A stretch of 64,000 nucleotides of DNA. It comes from Spartobacteria bacterium (GTDB lineage Bacteria; Verrucomicrobiota; Verrucomicrobiia; Chthoniobacterales; UBA10450). The notes beneath the pieces are model-generated. The model was not told the DNA's origin. It ran no database searches and saw nothing but the letters and a program-made list of their open reading frames with translations. The stretch covers positions 124,001 through 188,000 of the forward strand of contig PLCM01000041.1 in the NCBI GenBank assembly GCA_003134765.1, in the 5' to 3' direction. The position numbers and the translations under genes were made by a program. This document shows positions 18,291 to 27,358 of this stretch, one piece after another (position 1 is the stretch's first letter; every line of letters starts with the position of its first letter).

Positions 18291-19556
18291 ATGAAGTGGC
18301 GCAACCAGTTACTGGCGCTTTTCTGCCTGATTCTGTTCGCGGCATTCGGCATTTTCTATTTTCAACACTGGGTGGTGCAAAAACCCTTCGGCATCATTCT
18401 CTTTATTGGCGAAGGCCTGGCGCCAGAACGGCTCGCTGCGACCCGGGTTTATGCCGCTGGAGCGGACGCGCCCTTATCCGTCGACTCAATGCCGCACGTG
18501 GCGCTGGTAACAAATTATTCGAGCGACTTTGCAGCGCCGGACTCCGCCGCCGCCGCCGCCGCGCTCGCCACGGGCGTGAAGGCCAAGAACAAATCGATCA
18601 GCGCGCAGGTGAGCGGGGCCACGGCCGCAAATCTCATCGACCTGGCGCATCGCGCGGGACGAGCGACGGGATTGGTGACTGATGGAAAATTGACGAATGC
18701 CACGGCGGCCGCCTTCTACGCCCACGCTCCGGACCCCATCGCGCAATTGGAGATCGCTCGGGAATTGGTCGATTCCTCAACCGTCGACCTCGTGCTCGGC
18801 GGCGGTGCTCAGGATTTTCTGCCGGACTCAAAGAACGGCAACCGCAAGGACGGGCGAGACCTGCTCTCCGAAATGCGTCGAAAAGGATTCGATCTCGCGC
18901 GGACCAAGGTCGATCTGGAGGCAGTCCCGGGCTGGCGGCGTCCCAAGCTTTTCGGCACTTTCGCGAACACCGAACTGGCATACGCGGACCAGATTGAAGC
19001 GCGCCACGAACAGCCGAGTCTCCCCGATATGGTGCGGCGAGCGATTGAACTGCTGCAATACAATCGTGGAGGTTACTTTCTTGTGGTCGACGCGCGACTG
19101 ATGCGAAAAGCGGCAGAACAAAATGACGCCGAACACACCCTGACGGAAACGTTGGAATTCGATCGCGCCGTAGCCATGGCGCGCCGGTATGTCGGAGAAA
19201 AATCGACCGTTGTCGTGTGCGGCGATGTGGCCTTGGGCGGTTTGAGCTTGAACGGATCACCCTTTAGGACGGACCGCGGAATCGCCGTTCTCGGATTGAA
19301 TTCCGCCGGCGATCCCTGGTTCTCCTGGGCAAGTGGTCCAAATGGCCAAAAATCCTACGGAGCCGCGAAGCTGGCGGCTCAGCAATCCCCCTCGCCATTC
19401 CCCGAGCCGCCCCAGGAACCGGCGGCCTTCTTCGCGCCCGCTGCGCTCGAGACGGTCGACGATGTAGTCGTGTTTGGGACGGGACCGGGGACTGAATCGT
19501 TCCATGGCTCCCTCGATAACACCGCGATCTTCAAAATCATTCGCGACTCACTTTAG
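18291..19556 (+). CDS. Degenerate alkaline-phosphatase homologue (probable pseudoenzyme)
   Basis: A 421-residue protein with an N-terminal hydrophobic segment (residues 7-25) that acts as a signal or anchor. The alkaline phosphatase fold is recognisable: FIGEGLAPER, PDSAAAAAALATG with the nucleophile Ser85, LTNATAAAFYAHA, NDAEHTLTETLEFD and GPGTESFHGSLDNT. The metal ligands are mostly replaced: the first Asp by Glu41, the Thr-site Asp/His by Asn136, Glu by Asp267, Asp by Arg272, His by Glu276, the His of the DH pair by Val313 and the last His by Glu387. Only Ser85 and Asp312 remain. A binding or structural role outside the cytoplasm is more likely than catalysis. It is divergent from gpmI with a 94-base gap. 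Confidence 0.75.
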   Translation: MKWRNQLLALFCLILFAAFGIFYFQHWVVQKPFGIILFIGEGLAPERLAATRVYAAGADAPLSVDSMPHVALVTNYSSDFAAPDSAAAAAALATGVKAKNKSISAQVSGATAANLIDLAHRAGRATGLVTDGKLTNATAAAFYAHAPDPIAQLEIARELVDSSTVDLVLGGGAQDFLPDSKNGNRKDGRDLLSEMRRKGFDLARTKVDLEAVPGWRRPKLFGTFANTELAYADQIEARHEQPSLPDMVRRAIELLQYNRGGYFLVVDARLMRKAAEQNDAEHTLTETLEFDRAVAMARRYVGEKSTVVVCGDVALGGLSLNGSPFRTDRGIAVLGLNSAGDPWFSWASGPNGQKSYGAAKLAAQQSPSPFPEPPQEPAAFFAPAALETVDDVVVFGTGPGTESFHGSLDNTAIFKIIRDSL

Positions 19557-19592
19557 GTCGCGGCCTTCCTGCAATTTTCCCGGGACAAAATA

Positions 19593-19632
19593 GAAAACCC
19601 GTCAGATCAGCCAAGCCGATCGACGGGTTTTC
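19593..19632. terminator. Bidirectional terminator-like hairpin
   Basis: Stem GAAAACCCGTC / GACGGGTTTTC (11 bp) with an 18-base loop between two convergent genes. On the minus strand the stem ends in TTTTC followed by TATTTTG; on the plus strand the right arm ends GGGTTTTC. Confidence 0.65.
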
Positions 19633-19652
19633 AAAAATCCGCTTCTTGTTGT

Positions 19653-20495
19653 CTAGTTGCTGACTGGCAGAAGCTGCGGGATAAAGGTGAATGGCGGTGG
19701 GTTCGGAAGTGACGGCGGCGGCCCTTCAGCCGGAGGAGCTGGAGGAGCCGGGGGCCCTTCTTCGGGGATGTCCTTGCTGTCGGAGACGTCCTTGGAATCA
19801 GCGACGTCTTTCGAATCGGAGGTCGTCTGCGCGCTGGAGAAATCCCGGTTTGAAGCGAGCAGGTTGCCGCGGCTCGGACTAAACGCCGAAACTTCAGCGA
19901 CCGTGAACGGCGTGTCGCTATGCGCGGCAGGAGTCCAGCGCAGCATCACATAGCGTCCTGATGTGGCCGGAAAATCTATGGAAGCGCGGCCCTGCGTTCC
20001 ATCATCGATGGTCGAACCAACCGGTTTCAGTTTCGCGAGGGCGCTTTCGTCCAGCTTCAACGAGTTCGGATTGCTATCGCCATCCAGACCGGGCAACGAT
20101 TGGAGAACATAGAAATCGAGTCCTGTGGCGCGAGGTGAATAGACGGCGGAAAGACGGCGCACTGTCGCCACCTTTCCCAGATCGATTACCGCGACGGGTG
20201 AATTATCCGTGGGCGCAAAGCCAAACGAGGTGGCGGCTTGATCATCGATCATGTTGTTCGCGAGCTTAAGATCGCTTGCCGAACTGACATAGAGGGCGCG
20301 CGCCTGGGTGCGAACGTTGTAATTAATGAGGGCGAAGCTCGCTTGTGGGCTGAGATTGGTTTTTGATGTGGCGGATAGTCGGGCCGGCACCGTTTCGGGA
20401 ACTTTTTGCAGGACTATATCCGAAGCAAAAACGGTCGAGGCAGAGACCAAAATGCAACCGGACAACTTGGCAAAGGCAGAGGCGAGTGTTCTCAT
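19653..20495 (-). CDS. Exported discoidin-like protein with DSKD repeats and a Pro-rich tail
   Basis: A 280-residue protein. It has a signal peptide (MRTLASAFAKLSG followed by CILVSASTVFAS). Residues 60-210 look like a galactose-binding/F5-8C jellyroll: MIDDQAATSFGF, VAVIDLGKVATVRRLSAVY, GRYVMLRWTPA and FTVAEVSAFSP. A short tandem motif DSKDV/DSKDI then occurs three times (about residues 240-258), followed by a Pro/Gly-rich C-terminus (PPAPPAPPAEGPPPSLP). Discoidin domains bind sugars or protein surfaces, so an extracytoplasmic adhesive role is plausible but unproven. The ATG at 20495 is used; another at 20504 is possible. A terminator lies 21 bases past the stop. Confidence 0.65.
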   Translation of the reverse strand: MRTLASAFAKLSGCILVSASTVFASDIVLQKVPETVPARLSATSKTNLSPQASFALINYNVRTQARALYVSSASDLKLANNMIDDQAATSFGFAPTDNSPVAVIDLGKVATVRRLSAVYSPRATGLDFYVLQSLPGLDGDSNPNSLKLDESALAKLKPVGSTIDDGTQGRASIDFPATSGRYVMLRWTPAAHSDTPFTVAEVSAFSPSRGNLLASNRDFSSAQTTSDSKDVADSKDVSDSKDIPEEGPPAPPAPPAEGPPPSLPNPPPFTFIPQLLPVSN

Positions 20496-20654
20496 AATTT
20501 CCATATCCACAAAAACGATAGTAGGACGTTTCTCGCTCTTCGGCAATAAAAATCTTCGGGTCGCGAACACATTTTTCGACCCTCAGGGGTCCTCCCGCTC
20601 CGCGGCGCCGTTTGGGGAGGCGCCGTAGTCGGCCCGCCATCTGTCGCGGGTGGA

Positions 20655-21053
20655 TTAGACTTTACCTGTGTGGATAACGATTTCGTCTGCTTTGCATGAC
20701 TTCGAACAGTCGGCCCGCAAAATATATTTTACGTGCTGAAAAACCGCGGAAGTATCTTCCGACGGCAAGTAATCGCCAGCCTGCGTATCGATGGGAAGCA
20801 ATTCAGCGGCGTCCCGCCCGGGCTCCCGGGGCTGTAGTCTTTCGAGCTGGCGCTGATTGAATCCGCCGGACAGCCATCCTTCGTTCTCCTCCTGGCGCGG
20901 CAATGAAGCCGGCGGGAGGTGTCGTGAGTGCGTTCCGTAGCGCTGAGCCATGAGAAGCGGGTCAGCCAAACAAAGGGCGGAAAAGCAGAGAAACGCCACG
21001 ATGACGAGGAAGACTTTGCGGAGCGCAAACGGATGAATGCTAATTAAAACCAT
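20655..21053 (-). CDS. Small exported protein of unknown function
   Basis: A 132-residue protein with a clear signal peptide (VFLVIVAFLCFSALCLADP). The mature part is hydrophilic: Arg/Pro/Glu-rich (LERLQPREPGRDAAELLP), with a C-terminal YILRADCSKSCKADEIVI segment whose two cysteines are four residues apart. No domain is recognised. The ATG at 21053 is chosen because the hydrophobic core follows at the right distance; a longer reading from 21125 has no signal sequence. It lies between the discoidin-like gene and the membrane-TPR gene, all on the minus strand, so they may be co-transcribed. Confidence 0.55.
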   Translation of the reverse strand: MVLISIHPFALRKVFLVIVAFLCFSALCLADPLLMAQRYGTHSRHLPPASLPRQEENEGWLSGGFNQRQLERLQPREPGRDAAELLPIDTQAGDYLPSEDTSAVFQHVKYILRADCSKSCKADEIVIHTGKV

Positions 21054-21171
21054 ACTCGTTATGGTATTTATGGAGCACTGCCCGTGCCAAAACCTTTGAC
21101 CCCAAGGGACTGGCGCGCCACCCACGAGGGGCCGACCGGCCTAGATTCGTTCTTGAAGACCCGGCCCCGCG

Positions 21172-22905
21172 CTAGTGCCCGGTCAGCGATCGCGCAAAAC
21201 TGAGATTCTCCTTTGCCTGGGGAAAATCCGGCTGGAGGCGCAGGGCCGCTTCGTAATGCTCGACCGCAGCCTGGTACTCTCCGAATTCCAAAAGGATATC
21301 AGCCAATTCTTTTTCGGCGTTTGGAAGATTACGATCCAACGAGAGGCTGTGTTCGTATCGAACCCGCGCCTCCTTCGTAAGACCTTTCTCAAACAGGGCT
21401 CTGGCCAAGCGAGACTCCCATTTGCCATTCTTTGGATCGAGCTGAACCGCCCGCTCGTGATGTTCGATCGATTTATCAAGGTCTCCGAGACCTTCCCAGG
21501 CGAATCCTAAAAAATACTCTGCTTCGGCGAGCTGTGGATTTCGACTGAGCGCATATTCGTACTTGTCGATCGCTTCTTTCACCCGCCCTGCCTCATGCAA
21601 CGCTTTGCCGTAGTTGAGCTGCGCCTGCGCATCGTGCGGAAGTATCTCCGCGACCTTCCCCGTGCGCTCCAGGGCTGGCACAACCCGACCGCCGAGTTGA
21701 GCGGCGCAAAGGGCCGCGACGGGGACTACAAGCACGGCCCATCGCAGACCGTGTCGCACCCACGCGGGCCACATCCGCGGTGCGGGGAGAGTGCCTACAC
21801 CGGTTCCGTCGATGCCGAGCATGGCCCGAGTTTGTGTTTCTCGAACCTTCCAAATAAATCCATCGTAATAAAAGTGCAGCAGCGCAGAGGCGGTAACGAT
21901 GCCGATGAGAACATGCTTGATGGCTTCGATCGAGATACCGGAAGTGGTCAGGGCGATCGATCCATAGGCCAGGACCAAGCCCACGTAAACGCCAATAAGC
22001 GAACCGCTCCGGCGGAAAACGAAGCGCATGAACCCGTGAATGCTGGCATCACGCTCCACGCGAGTGCGATTGTAGATCCAGACAATGGCGAGGTATTGCA
22101 CATCGTGAAACACCTCAAAGAGTGCGATGCCGACGAGAATGTTCTGCACGCCGTTGTTGCAGTACCACCAGAATGCGATGCTGCTCACCAGAAGCGTAAT
22201 CTTGACCGGGCTGACGACGCTCGCCCCCCGCCAATCTTTCCACTGTCGCCAGAGGAATAGTGCCGTCACGACGGCGAGCGCCAGGACAATGAGGTATTGC
22301 ATGCCCAGGACGATTGCCGGCGGCACCACCGGGCCGCCGCTTTCGTAATAAAGGTCGAGGCACGTGCGAAAACGCATCGGCGACAGGAGCACAGCGGCGA
22401 GAAACCACGAAAAACAAAGCGCGAGGTCCAGCCGCGCGCGAGCCACAGCCTTGGCCGATGCTTTTGCGTCATAGATTCGGCAAAAGCCGTAGGTCTGCAT
22501 CATGCCATGCCAAATCCCCCAGGCGAGCGCGACCAGCTGGATCGCCTGGATATTGTAAACCGAAGACCAGATACAGACCGCTAACAGAGCCAATGGCGCA
22601 ATAAGGAACCGAGTTTTAAATCGATCGAACAGCGCGCGGTCCCCATAGGCGCGGATCATACCCGGAAGGTGGTGGCCCATGGCCCCGAAGGCGCCGACGA
22701 AAAGAAAAATATCCTGCGCGCTCCAACGGGCTTGGGCCGCTGTGAAAATGGGAATCAGCAAAACCGGCGTGCCAACGAAGAGCAGCAGATCGCGCCAGCG
22801 ATCCAGGATCCAAGGGGAAGGCTTGGCGGCCGAAGGCCCAGTTTGGCTCGCCGAAGGGGATTTTGAGGCGGTCACTCGCGCGGGAACCAGGGTCTGCGTC
22901 GCCAT
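21172..22905 (-). CDS. Polytopic membrane protein with C-terminal TPR array
   Basis: A 577-residue protein. Residues 35-420 hold about nine or ten hydrophobic helices (for example LLLFVGTPVLLIPIF, LIVLALAVVTALFLW, VLIGIVTASALLHFYYDGF). Conserved-looking polar residues lie in membrane segments (FGAMGHHLPGMIR, WGIWHGMMQTYGF, FEVFHDVQYLAIVW), giving a His-rich pattern. From about residue 435 four TPRs follow (QAQLNYGKALHEAGR and so on). I do not recognise a named family. The His-containing helices could point to a redox or metal-binding membrane enzyme, but that is speculation. The ATG at 22905 is taken; another lies at 22923. Confidence 0.7.
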   Translation of the reverse strand: MATQTLVPARVTASKSPSASQTGPSAAKPSPWILDRWRDLLLFVGTPVLLIPIFTAAQARWSAQDIFLFVGAFGAMGHHLPGMIRAYGDRALFDRFKTRFLIAPLALLAVCIWSSVYNIQAIQLVALAWGIWHGMMQTYGFCRIYDAKASAKAVARARLDLALCFSWFLAAVLLSPMRFRTCLDLYYESGGPVVPPAIVLGMQYLIVLALAVVTALFLWRQWKDWRGASVVSPVKITLLVSSIAFWWYCNNGVQNILVGIALFEVFHDVQYLAIVWIYNRTRVERDASIHGFMRFVFRRSGSLIGVYVGLVLAYGSIALTTSGISIEAIKHVLIGIVTASALLHFYYDGFIWKVRETQTRAMLGIDGTGVGTLPAPRMWPAWVRHGLRWAVLVVPVAALCAAQLGGRVVPALERTGKVAEILPHDAQAQLNYGKALHEAGRVKEAIDKYEYALSRNPQLAEAEYFLGFAWEGLGDLDKSIEHHERAVQLDPKNGKWESRLARALFEKGLTKEARVRYEHSLSLDRNLPNAEKELADILLEFGEYQAAVEHYEAALRLQPDFPQAKENLSFARSLTGH

Positions 22906-22987
22906 ATCAGCTTGATAATTCAAAAGGCGGTCGAAAACAAGCGCCGCGACGCAGGCTTCGTGTCTGTCTTTTCATCCCGAAAGCAAA

Positions 22988-23015
22988 AGGCGGGTGGCAT
23001 CGCTGCCACCCGCCT
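22988..23015 (-). terminator. Rho-independent terminator of the TonB receptor gene
   Basis: Perfect 12-bp stem AGGCGGGTGGCA / TGCCACCCGCCT with a 4-base loop. On the minus strand it is followed by TTTGCTTT. It lies 25 bases after the receptor stop. Confidence 0.85.
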
Positions 23016-23040
23016 AATGAGAACTGACTTCGCTTTCCTC

Positions 23041-26000
23041 TTAGAACTTCTTCGTGAGGCTCACGTACCAGTAACGGTTACGGATCGAGTAGAGCGAGGT
23101 ATCGTAATTGTCGTTGAACGCTCCAAGTACCGATGGCGGCTGACGATCGAATGCGTCGTTCACGCCGACTGTCATCTTGGTGCCCCACAGCATGCGCTGC
23201 CAGATCGAGGCCGTCGCGGCTTCGGTCACGGCCGGTGTGTTCTTGCTGTCCTTCGATTCCTTCACATACGGGGCGGGTTCCGTTGGAGGCTTGACCCACT
23301 CGTAGCTCAACTGCATGTCGAGCGTGATGTAGCTCGGCACATTCCGACGTTCCGTGCGAACGATCGTGTCGAACGACGGGTCATCCCGGAAGTCGCCCAC
23401 GTAATTGCCCGTTGCGACGAAGTCGAAATGTCTCCATTCCCATTCGCCACGGAGGAATCCCTTATTCCAAGGAATCGCACCAGGAGCCAGCGGTAGGGTG
23501 CCGTTGTTGTAGTTTCCGAGGAAGCTAATGAACGGCTGTCCTGTGCCCGGCTGAGCCTTCCACGAGAAGAAGTGGTTGTAGCCACCAGAGAAGGTGAACT
23601 TGCCCCAACGCTCGGTCGGCAGTTCGTAAACCGCGGTAATGTCCGTGCCTTCGACGAAGCGTTTACCCGCGTTGCCGAAACCGGAGTCGATGCAATCCAC
23701 TCCGCCCGACGGCGTCCGAGTGACGCCCAGTCCAGGGCCGCTCCCGGGGTTAACCCCTAGTCCGCAGCCGTCGGGATCAACCACGCCGGTCGACAACAAC
23801 ACCTGAGCGAACGAATCAGCACTTAGGATGAGGTTGGTCGTGTAGAGCTGATAGACGTCCACGGTCATCGTGAAGCCAGGGAAAAACTTCGGAGTCCAGA
23901 CGACACCCGCCGAGTAGGCATCGGTCGTTTCCGGAATCAGGTTTGCGTTTCCACCTTCCCAGACGCCGCTAGGCGGCTGAAGGGTCGTTCCCACCACCGG
24001 GTCAAACACGACCGGGAAGTTCTGGAACACAGGCGTAAACAGTTCGGTCGGGCTTGGCGACCGGAACGATTGGCCCCAGCTGGCACGGAACGTCAGATCC
24101 GCGATTGGCTGGTAACGCAGCGACACGCGCGGAGAACCTTTGTAGTTCTCCTGGGGATTCTCGTTCACGAAGCTTGCTGTGGTCTGCACAGGCGAACCTG
24201 TGACCAGCAGAAGGTTCGTATCGTTGAACACTTCACGCCGCCAGGCGATGTCCATATCGAGGGAACGCACGAACGGCACGTTCATCGAAGAAGTAATCAG
24301 CGGAATTCCAAGCTCGAAGAAGTAGGAGTCGACCTCCTGACGGAACTTCAACGCAGGCGATTGGTTGAAACCAAGCTGATCGTTCGTGACCTGAACTGGA
24401 TCGGGAATCTGCTTCTGGTTGATTTCCCGATGTTCGTAACCGCCGGCGAGATCGATACCACCGTTCCACAGTTTCGGGAACAGGTGCATGTTGACCTTGA
24501 TATCATAGAGGTTATCCCGCTCGAAGAAGAACGAGTGACCAACATAGGACGCGCCGCCGACCGTATAGTCCGCCGCTGCCAGACTGTTGTCGTAAGGAGC
24601 CGTCAGGCCAGTAGGAACGCCGTTAACATAGGTCGGCGCCGTGCCTCTGATGGGCGCGGACACACCGATGAACGGGTCAAAAGTGCCCGTGGGAGCCATT
24701 GGAAGCGATGGAACACCTGCAGCCGGGACATACCCAACCGGCGCGATCAACGCCCGGAGATAAGAACGTCTCGCGTCACCGCTATCGATGCGCTGCGAGT
24801 CGAAGCGCTCATAGACGAAACCCGAATCATATCCGAAACGGCTGATGAAGTCGTTATCGGCGAAGTTGAAGTCGCCATTGATTCCCGCGACATAACGCCA
24901 GTAGTCTTTGTCGAAGAATGATCTACGATCGGACAGTTCCTGCTGGAGGCGGTAAGCCACCGAGTTCAGGTTGTTGCCGAAGGGATTGAACTGCGACGCC
25001 CTCGCTTCACTGCGACCGTTCGCGGCGCTGCTCAAAGAAAAGGGCGCGCCGGCCAGACCGTTGTCCTGCTTCTCTTTGGTATACATGAGGTCTCCATAAA
25101 GCTGGAGGCCATCACCAAAGATCTTATACCGGCCCGTGACCATATACATCGCCTTTTCCATCGCCGGGATGGTGGGGGTGAAGGCGCGGAAGTTGAATCG
25201 CGAAGGGTCCGTTCCCGGAGCGAAATCACCAGGAAGACTTCCACGCGGAGGATTCGCCGTGCCGCTTGGCTCAAACCGGCGATAGCTCCCTGGCGTAACC
25301 TGGTTATTAGCCAGATTGATCAGGACGAGCGCTCCCCCACCTGCAGGAGCTCCCATGGTTGATGCAGCTGCCGCAACCGAAACACGGCCGCCAAAGGTTG
25401 GGCTGTCGGTGTTTTGTCCACCGAGGCCGAGGCCGCCGTTTGGGTTGTTGCTGGCATCGCCCGTAACCGAGATAGCCCGATCTCTCGAGTAGAGATTCGC
25501 GCGCGAATAATATTCACCCACTGCCGCGATGGAGACTTTACCATCCAAACCAGTCACACCGCCGCGGAGGTAAACCTGACGCACGTGCGCATCGGAGTCC
25601 GTCGTGTTGCCATAAAGGGCGAAGAGTTCCGCGCCTTCATATGGCTTTTCACCAGGACCGTTGATGAGAATGAAGTTCACGACGCCGGCGACACCGTCAG
25701 AGCCGTAAACGGCCGAAGCGCCATCCTTCAACACTTCCGTCCGGGAAATTGCCCCGATCGGCAGCGCGTTGATGTCGTTGAAATTGAATGTGCGCCGTCC
25801 GTTGACGAGGACCAGGGTATTGGCCGAGCCAATAGCGCGCAGGTTGATCGTCGCCGAGCCGTCGCCACCGTTGGAATCGTTTTCCGTGGCAGCATTACCG
25901 ACAAAAGACGGCAGCTGACGAAGGCCTTCCACCGGGGTGTTGGCGCCCTGTTTCTTCAGGACTTCCGCCGTGTAGACCGTCACCGGCAAAGCCGATTCGG

Positions 26001-26172
26001 TTTCCGCGGTCGGAATGTAGGAACCGGTCACGATGACGCGCTCGGTTGTGGCTTCCGGAGCCGGAGCGGGGTTCTGCGCGTAAGCGCTACCCGCGAGGAC
26101 GAGAGGAACTCCGACAGCAGCTGCGAGAGCTGTGCGGAAGGATCCTAACGTGTGCAGTACGTTTCTTATCAT
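23041..26172 (-). CDS. TonB-dependent outer-membrane receptor
   Basis: A 1043-residue receptor. The signal peptide ends near LAGSAYAQNPAP. A TonB-box-like segment (TERVIVTGSYIP) follows, then a plug domain (about 55-170) with SATINLRAIGSANTLVLVNGRR and VLKDGASAVYGSDGVAGVVN. A long 22-strand barrel ends in the aromatic C-terminus (WYVSLTKKF) needed for outer-membrane insertion. Its plug resembles large receptors that import oligosaccharides or peptides, but the substrate cannot be assigned. No SusD, siderophore or TonB/ExbBD gene is near. The ribosome site AGGAGA lies 5 bases before the ATG. A KDSKN/ESKD segment near the C-terminus echoes the DSKD motif of the exported protein at 19.7 kb. Confidence 0.92.
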   Translation of the reverse strand: MIRNVLHTLGSFRTALAAAVGVPLVLAGSAYAQNPAPAPEATTERVIVTGSYIPTAETESALPVTVYTAEVLKKQGANTPVEGLRQLPSFVGNAATENDSNGGDGSATINLRAIGSANTLVLVNGRRTFNFNDINALPIGAISRTEVLKDGASAVYGSDGVAGVVNFILINGPGEKPYEGAELFALYGNTTDSDAHVRQVYLRGGVTGLDGKVSIAAVGEYYSRANLYSRDRAISVTGDASNNPNGGLGLGGQNTDSPTFGGRVSVAAAASTMGAPAGGGALVLINLANNQVTPGSYRRFEPSGTANPPRGSLPGDFAPGTDPSRFNFRAFTPTIPAMEKAMYMVTGRYKIFGDGLQLYGDLMYTKEKQDNGLAGAPFSLSSAANGRSEARASQFNPFGNNLNSVAYRLQQELSDRRSFFDKDYWRYVAGINGDFNFADNDFISRFGYDSGFVYERFDSQRIDSGDARRSYLRALIAPVGYVPAAGVPSLPMAPTGTFDPFIGVSAPIRGTAPTYVNGVPTGLTAPYDNSLAAADYTVGGASYVGHSFFFERDNLYDIKVNMHLFPKLWNGGIDLAGGYEHREINQKQIPDPVQVTNDQLGFNQSPALKFRQEVDSYFFELGIPLITSSMNVPFVRSLDMDIAWRREVFNDTNLLLVTGSPVQTTASFVNENPQENYKGSPRVSLRYQPIADLTFRASWGQSFRSPSPTELFTPVFQNFPVVFDPVVGTTLQPPSGVWEGGNANLIPETTDAYSAGVVWTPKFFPGFTMTVDVYQLYTTNLILSADSFAQVLLSTGVVDPDGCGLGVNPGSGPGLGVTRTPSGGVDCIDSGFGNAGKRFVEGTDITAVYELPTERWGKFTFSGGYNHFFSWKAQPGTGQPFISFLGNYNNGTLPLAPGAIPWNKGFLRGEWEWRHFDFVATGNYVGDFRDDPSFDTIVRTERRNVPSYITLDMQLSYEWVKPPTEPAPYVKESKDSKNTPAVTEAATASIWQRMLWGTKMTVGVNDAFDRQPPSVLGAFNDNYDTSLYSIRNRYWYVSLTKKF

Positions 26173-26752
26173 TAGTTTCTCCTATGGTTTGGTTAGGTTT
26201 GGCGGTGAGGATTAACGGGGTTTGAGAGGGCTGACAAGCCTTTTTTTCACTTTTTTTAAAATATTTTGAACGGCCGCGCCCAGAGTGATGTCGGGGCGGA
26301 GGGCCGGTCAAGCCTGATTTCCGGCGATTTTGCAAAAATCCAGAGGCTGTATGCAACAAAAAAAGCAGAATTTTTATCCGGCCCCTGGGGCGGGACAGCG
26401 AACCCCGTAAAAACGTTGAAAAAAATCCGGCGGCCGCTTGATTTCATCGGGAGGGTCGTTAGGCAATCAGTGCGTCAGCCCTTGGATTTCCGGCAACGCA
26501 ACGAATTCAATTTTTCGCCCCGCCCAGAGAAATCGCGCGGATATTCCTCGCGTCGCGGGACGATGGTTCGCGTGCTCGATTACATTACAAGGCGCGCCCG
26601 CAAACTCGCCCTGACCTCGGATCGGCAGTTCTCTTGGGCTGGGCGCGCTCTCCCCCGGTGCCGGTCCCTGCCTCCGTCACCATCTCCACCCAGTTTTTCC
26701 GCCCGCGATCAGCGGCGCTTGCTTCGCCCGTCTTCATCGCGATTCTTGAGGA
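26173..26752. other. 580-base gene-free region between the TonB receptor and ribE
   Basis: The part next to the receptor is AT-rich (runs of T and A around 26240-26265), so it probably carries that gene's promoter. The remainder has no supported coding sequence; the reading frames present have no recognisable protein pattern. I looked for an FMN riboswitch core before ribE and did not find one. No clear repeat was seen. Confidence 0.5.
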
Positions 26753-27358
26753 ATGTTCACCGGCCTCATTGAAGAAGTCGGCACGGTCGTTGCGCGGCAC
26801 GCGAATGATCGGGCGACACAACTTGAAATCGCGGCCCCGCAGGTCGTGGCGCGAATCCGCGTCGGGGACAGCGTGTCGGTCAACGGTTGTTGCCTCACCG
26901 TCGCCCGGCGCAACGGCAACCAGCTGATTTTTGACGTGCTTGCAGAGTCTCTCGCCCGGACAAATCTCAGGAATCTGGGCCCCGGGAACCGAGTAAACCT
27001 CGAACTGGCCCTCACCGCGGGCGCCCACCTCGGCGGCCATTTTGTTCAAGGCCACGTCGATTGCGCGGCACCGGTCCTTGCCTTGGAAGAAACCGGGGCG
27101 GACCTCCGGCTCGAGATCGGACTGCCATCGGAATTCGCCCGTTACGTCGCTTCCAAAGGGTCTGTCGCAGTGAACGGGATTAGTCTCACGGTCGCGGAAG
27201 TCTTGCCGAAAAGTTTTGCTGCCTGGATCATTCCTCACACCAGGGCTCGGACCAATCTCGCCGTGACGAAGTGCGGCGATTTGCTGAACCTCGAATTTGA
27301 CCTGCTCGCGAAGTACGTCGAGCGCATGCTTGATCGCCAGGTTGCGCGGCCGACATGA
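26753..27358 (+). CDS. ribE: Riboflavin synthase, alpha chain
   Basis: A 201-residue enzyme that dismutates two 6,7-dimethyl-8-ribityllumazine molecules to riboflavin. The N-terminus MFTGLIEEVGTV is the family signature. Two homologous beta-barrel halves are visible: GDSVSVNGCCLTV near residue 40 and GSVAVNGISLTV near 135, with GHFVQGHVD between. Length is normal. It overlaps aroD by 4 bases (ATGA), so the two are translationally coupled. The other rib genes are not in the window and no riboswitch is seen upstream. Confidence 0.96.
   Translation: MFTGLIEEVGTVVARHANDRATQLEIAAPQVVARIRVGDSVSVNGCCLTVARRNGNQLIFDVLAESLARTNLRNLGPGNRVNLELALTAGAHLGGHFVQGHVDCAAPVLALEETGADLRLEIGLPSEFARYVASKGSVAVNGISLTVAEVLPKSFAAWIIPHTRARTNLAVTKCGDLLNLEFDLLAKYVERMLDRQVARPT

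Noticed and set aside
16874-18682. 602-residue plus-strand frame opposite gpmI
   Set aside because: Antisense to a gene with all catalytic motifs intact; no recognisable family.
26437-26752. Possible FMN riboswitch before ribE
   Set aside because: The conserved RFN core and its paired stems could not be found.
26266-26772. Plus-strand frame in the gap before ribE
   Set aside because: Arg-rich, no domain, no ribosome site and it runs into ribE; treated as non-coding.
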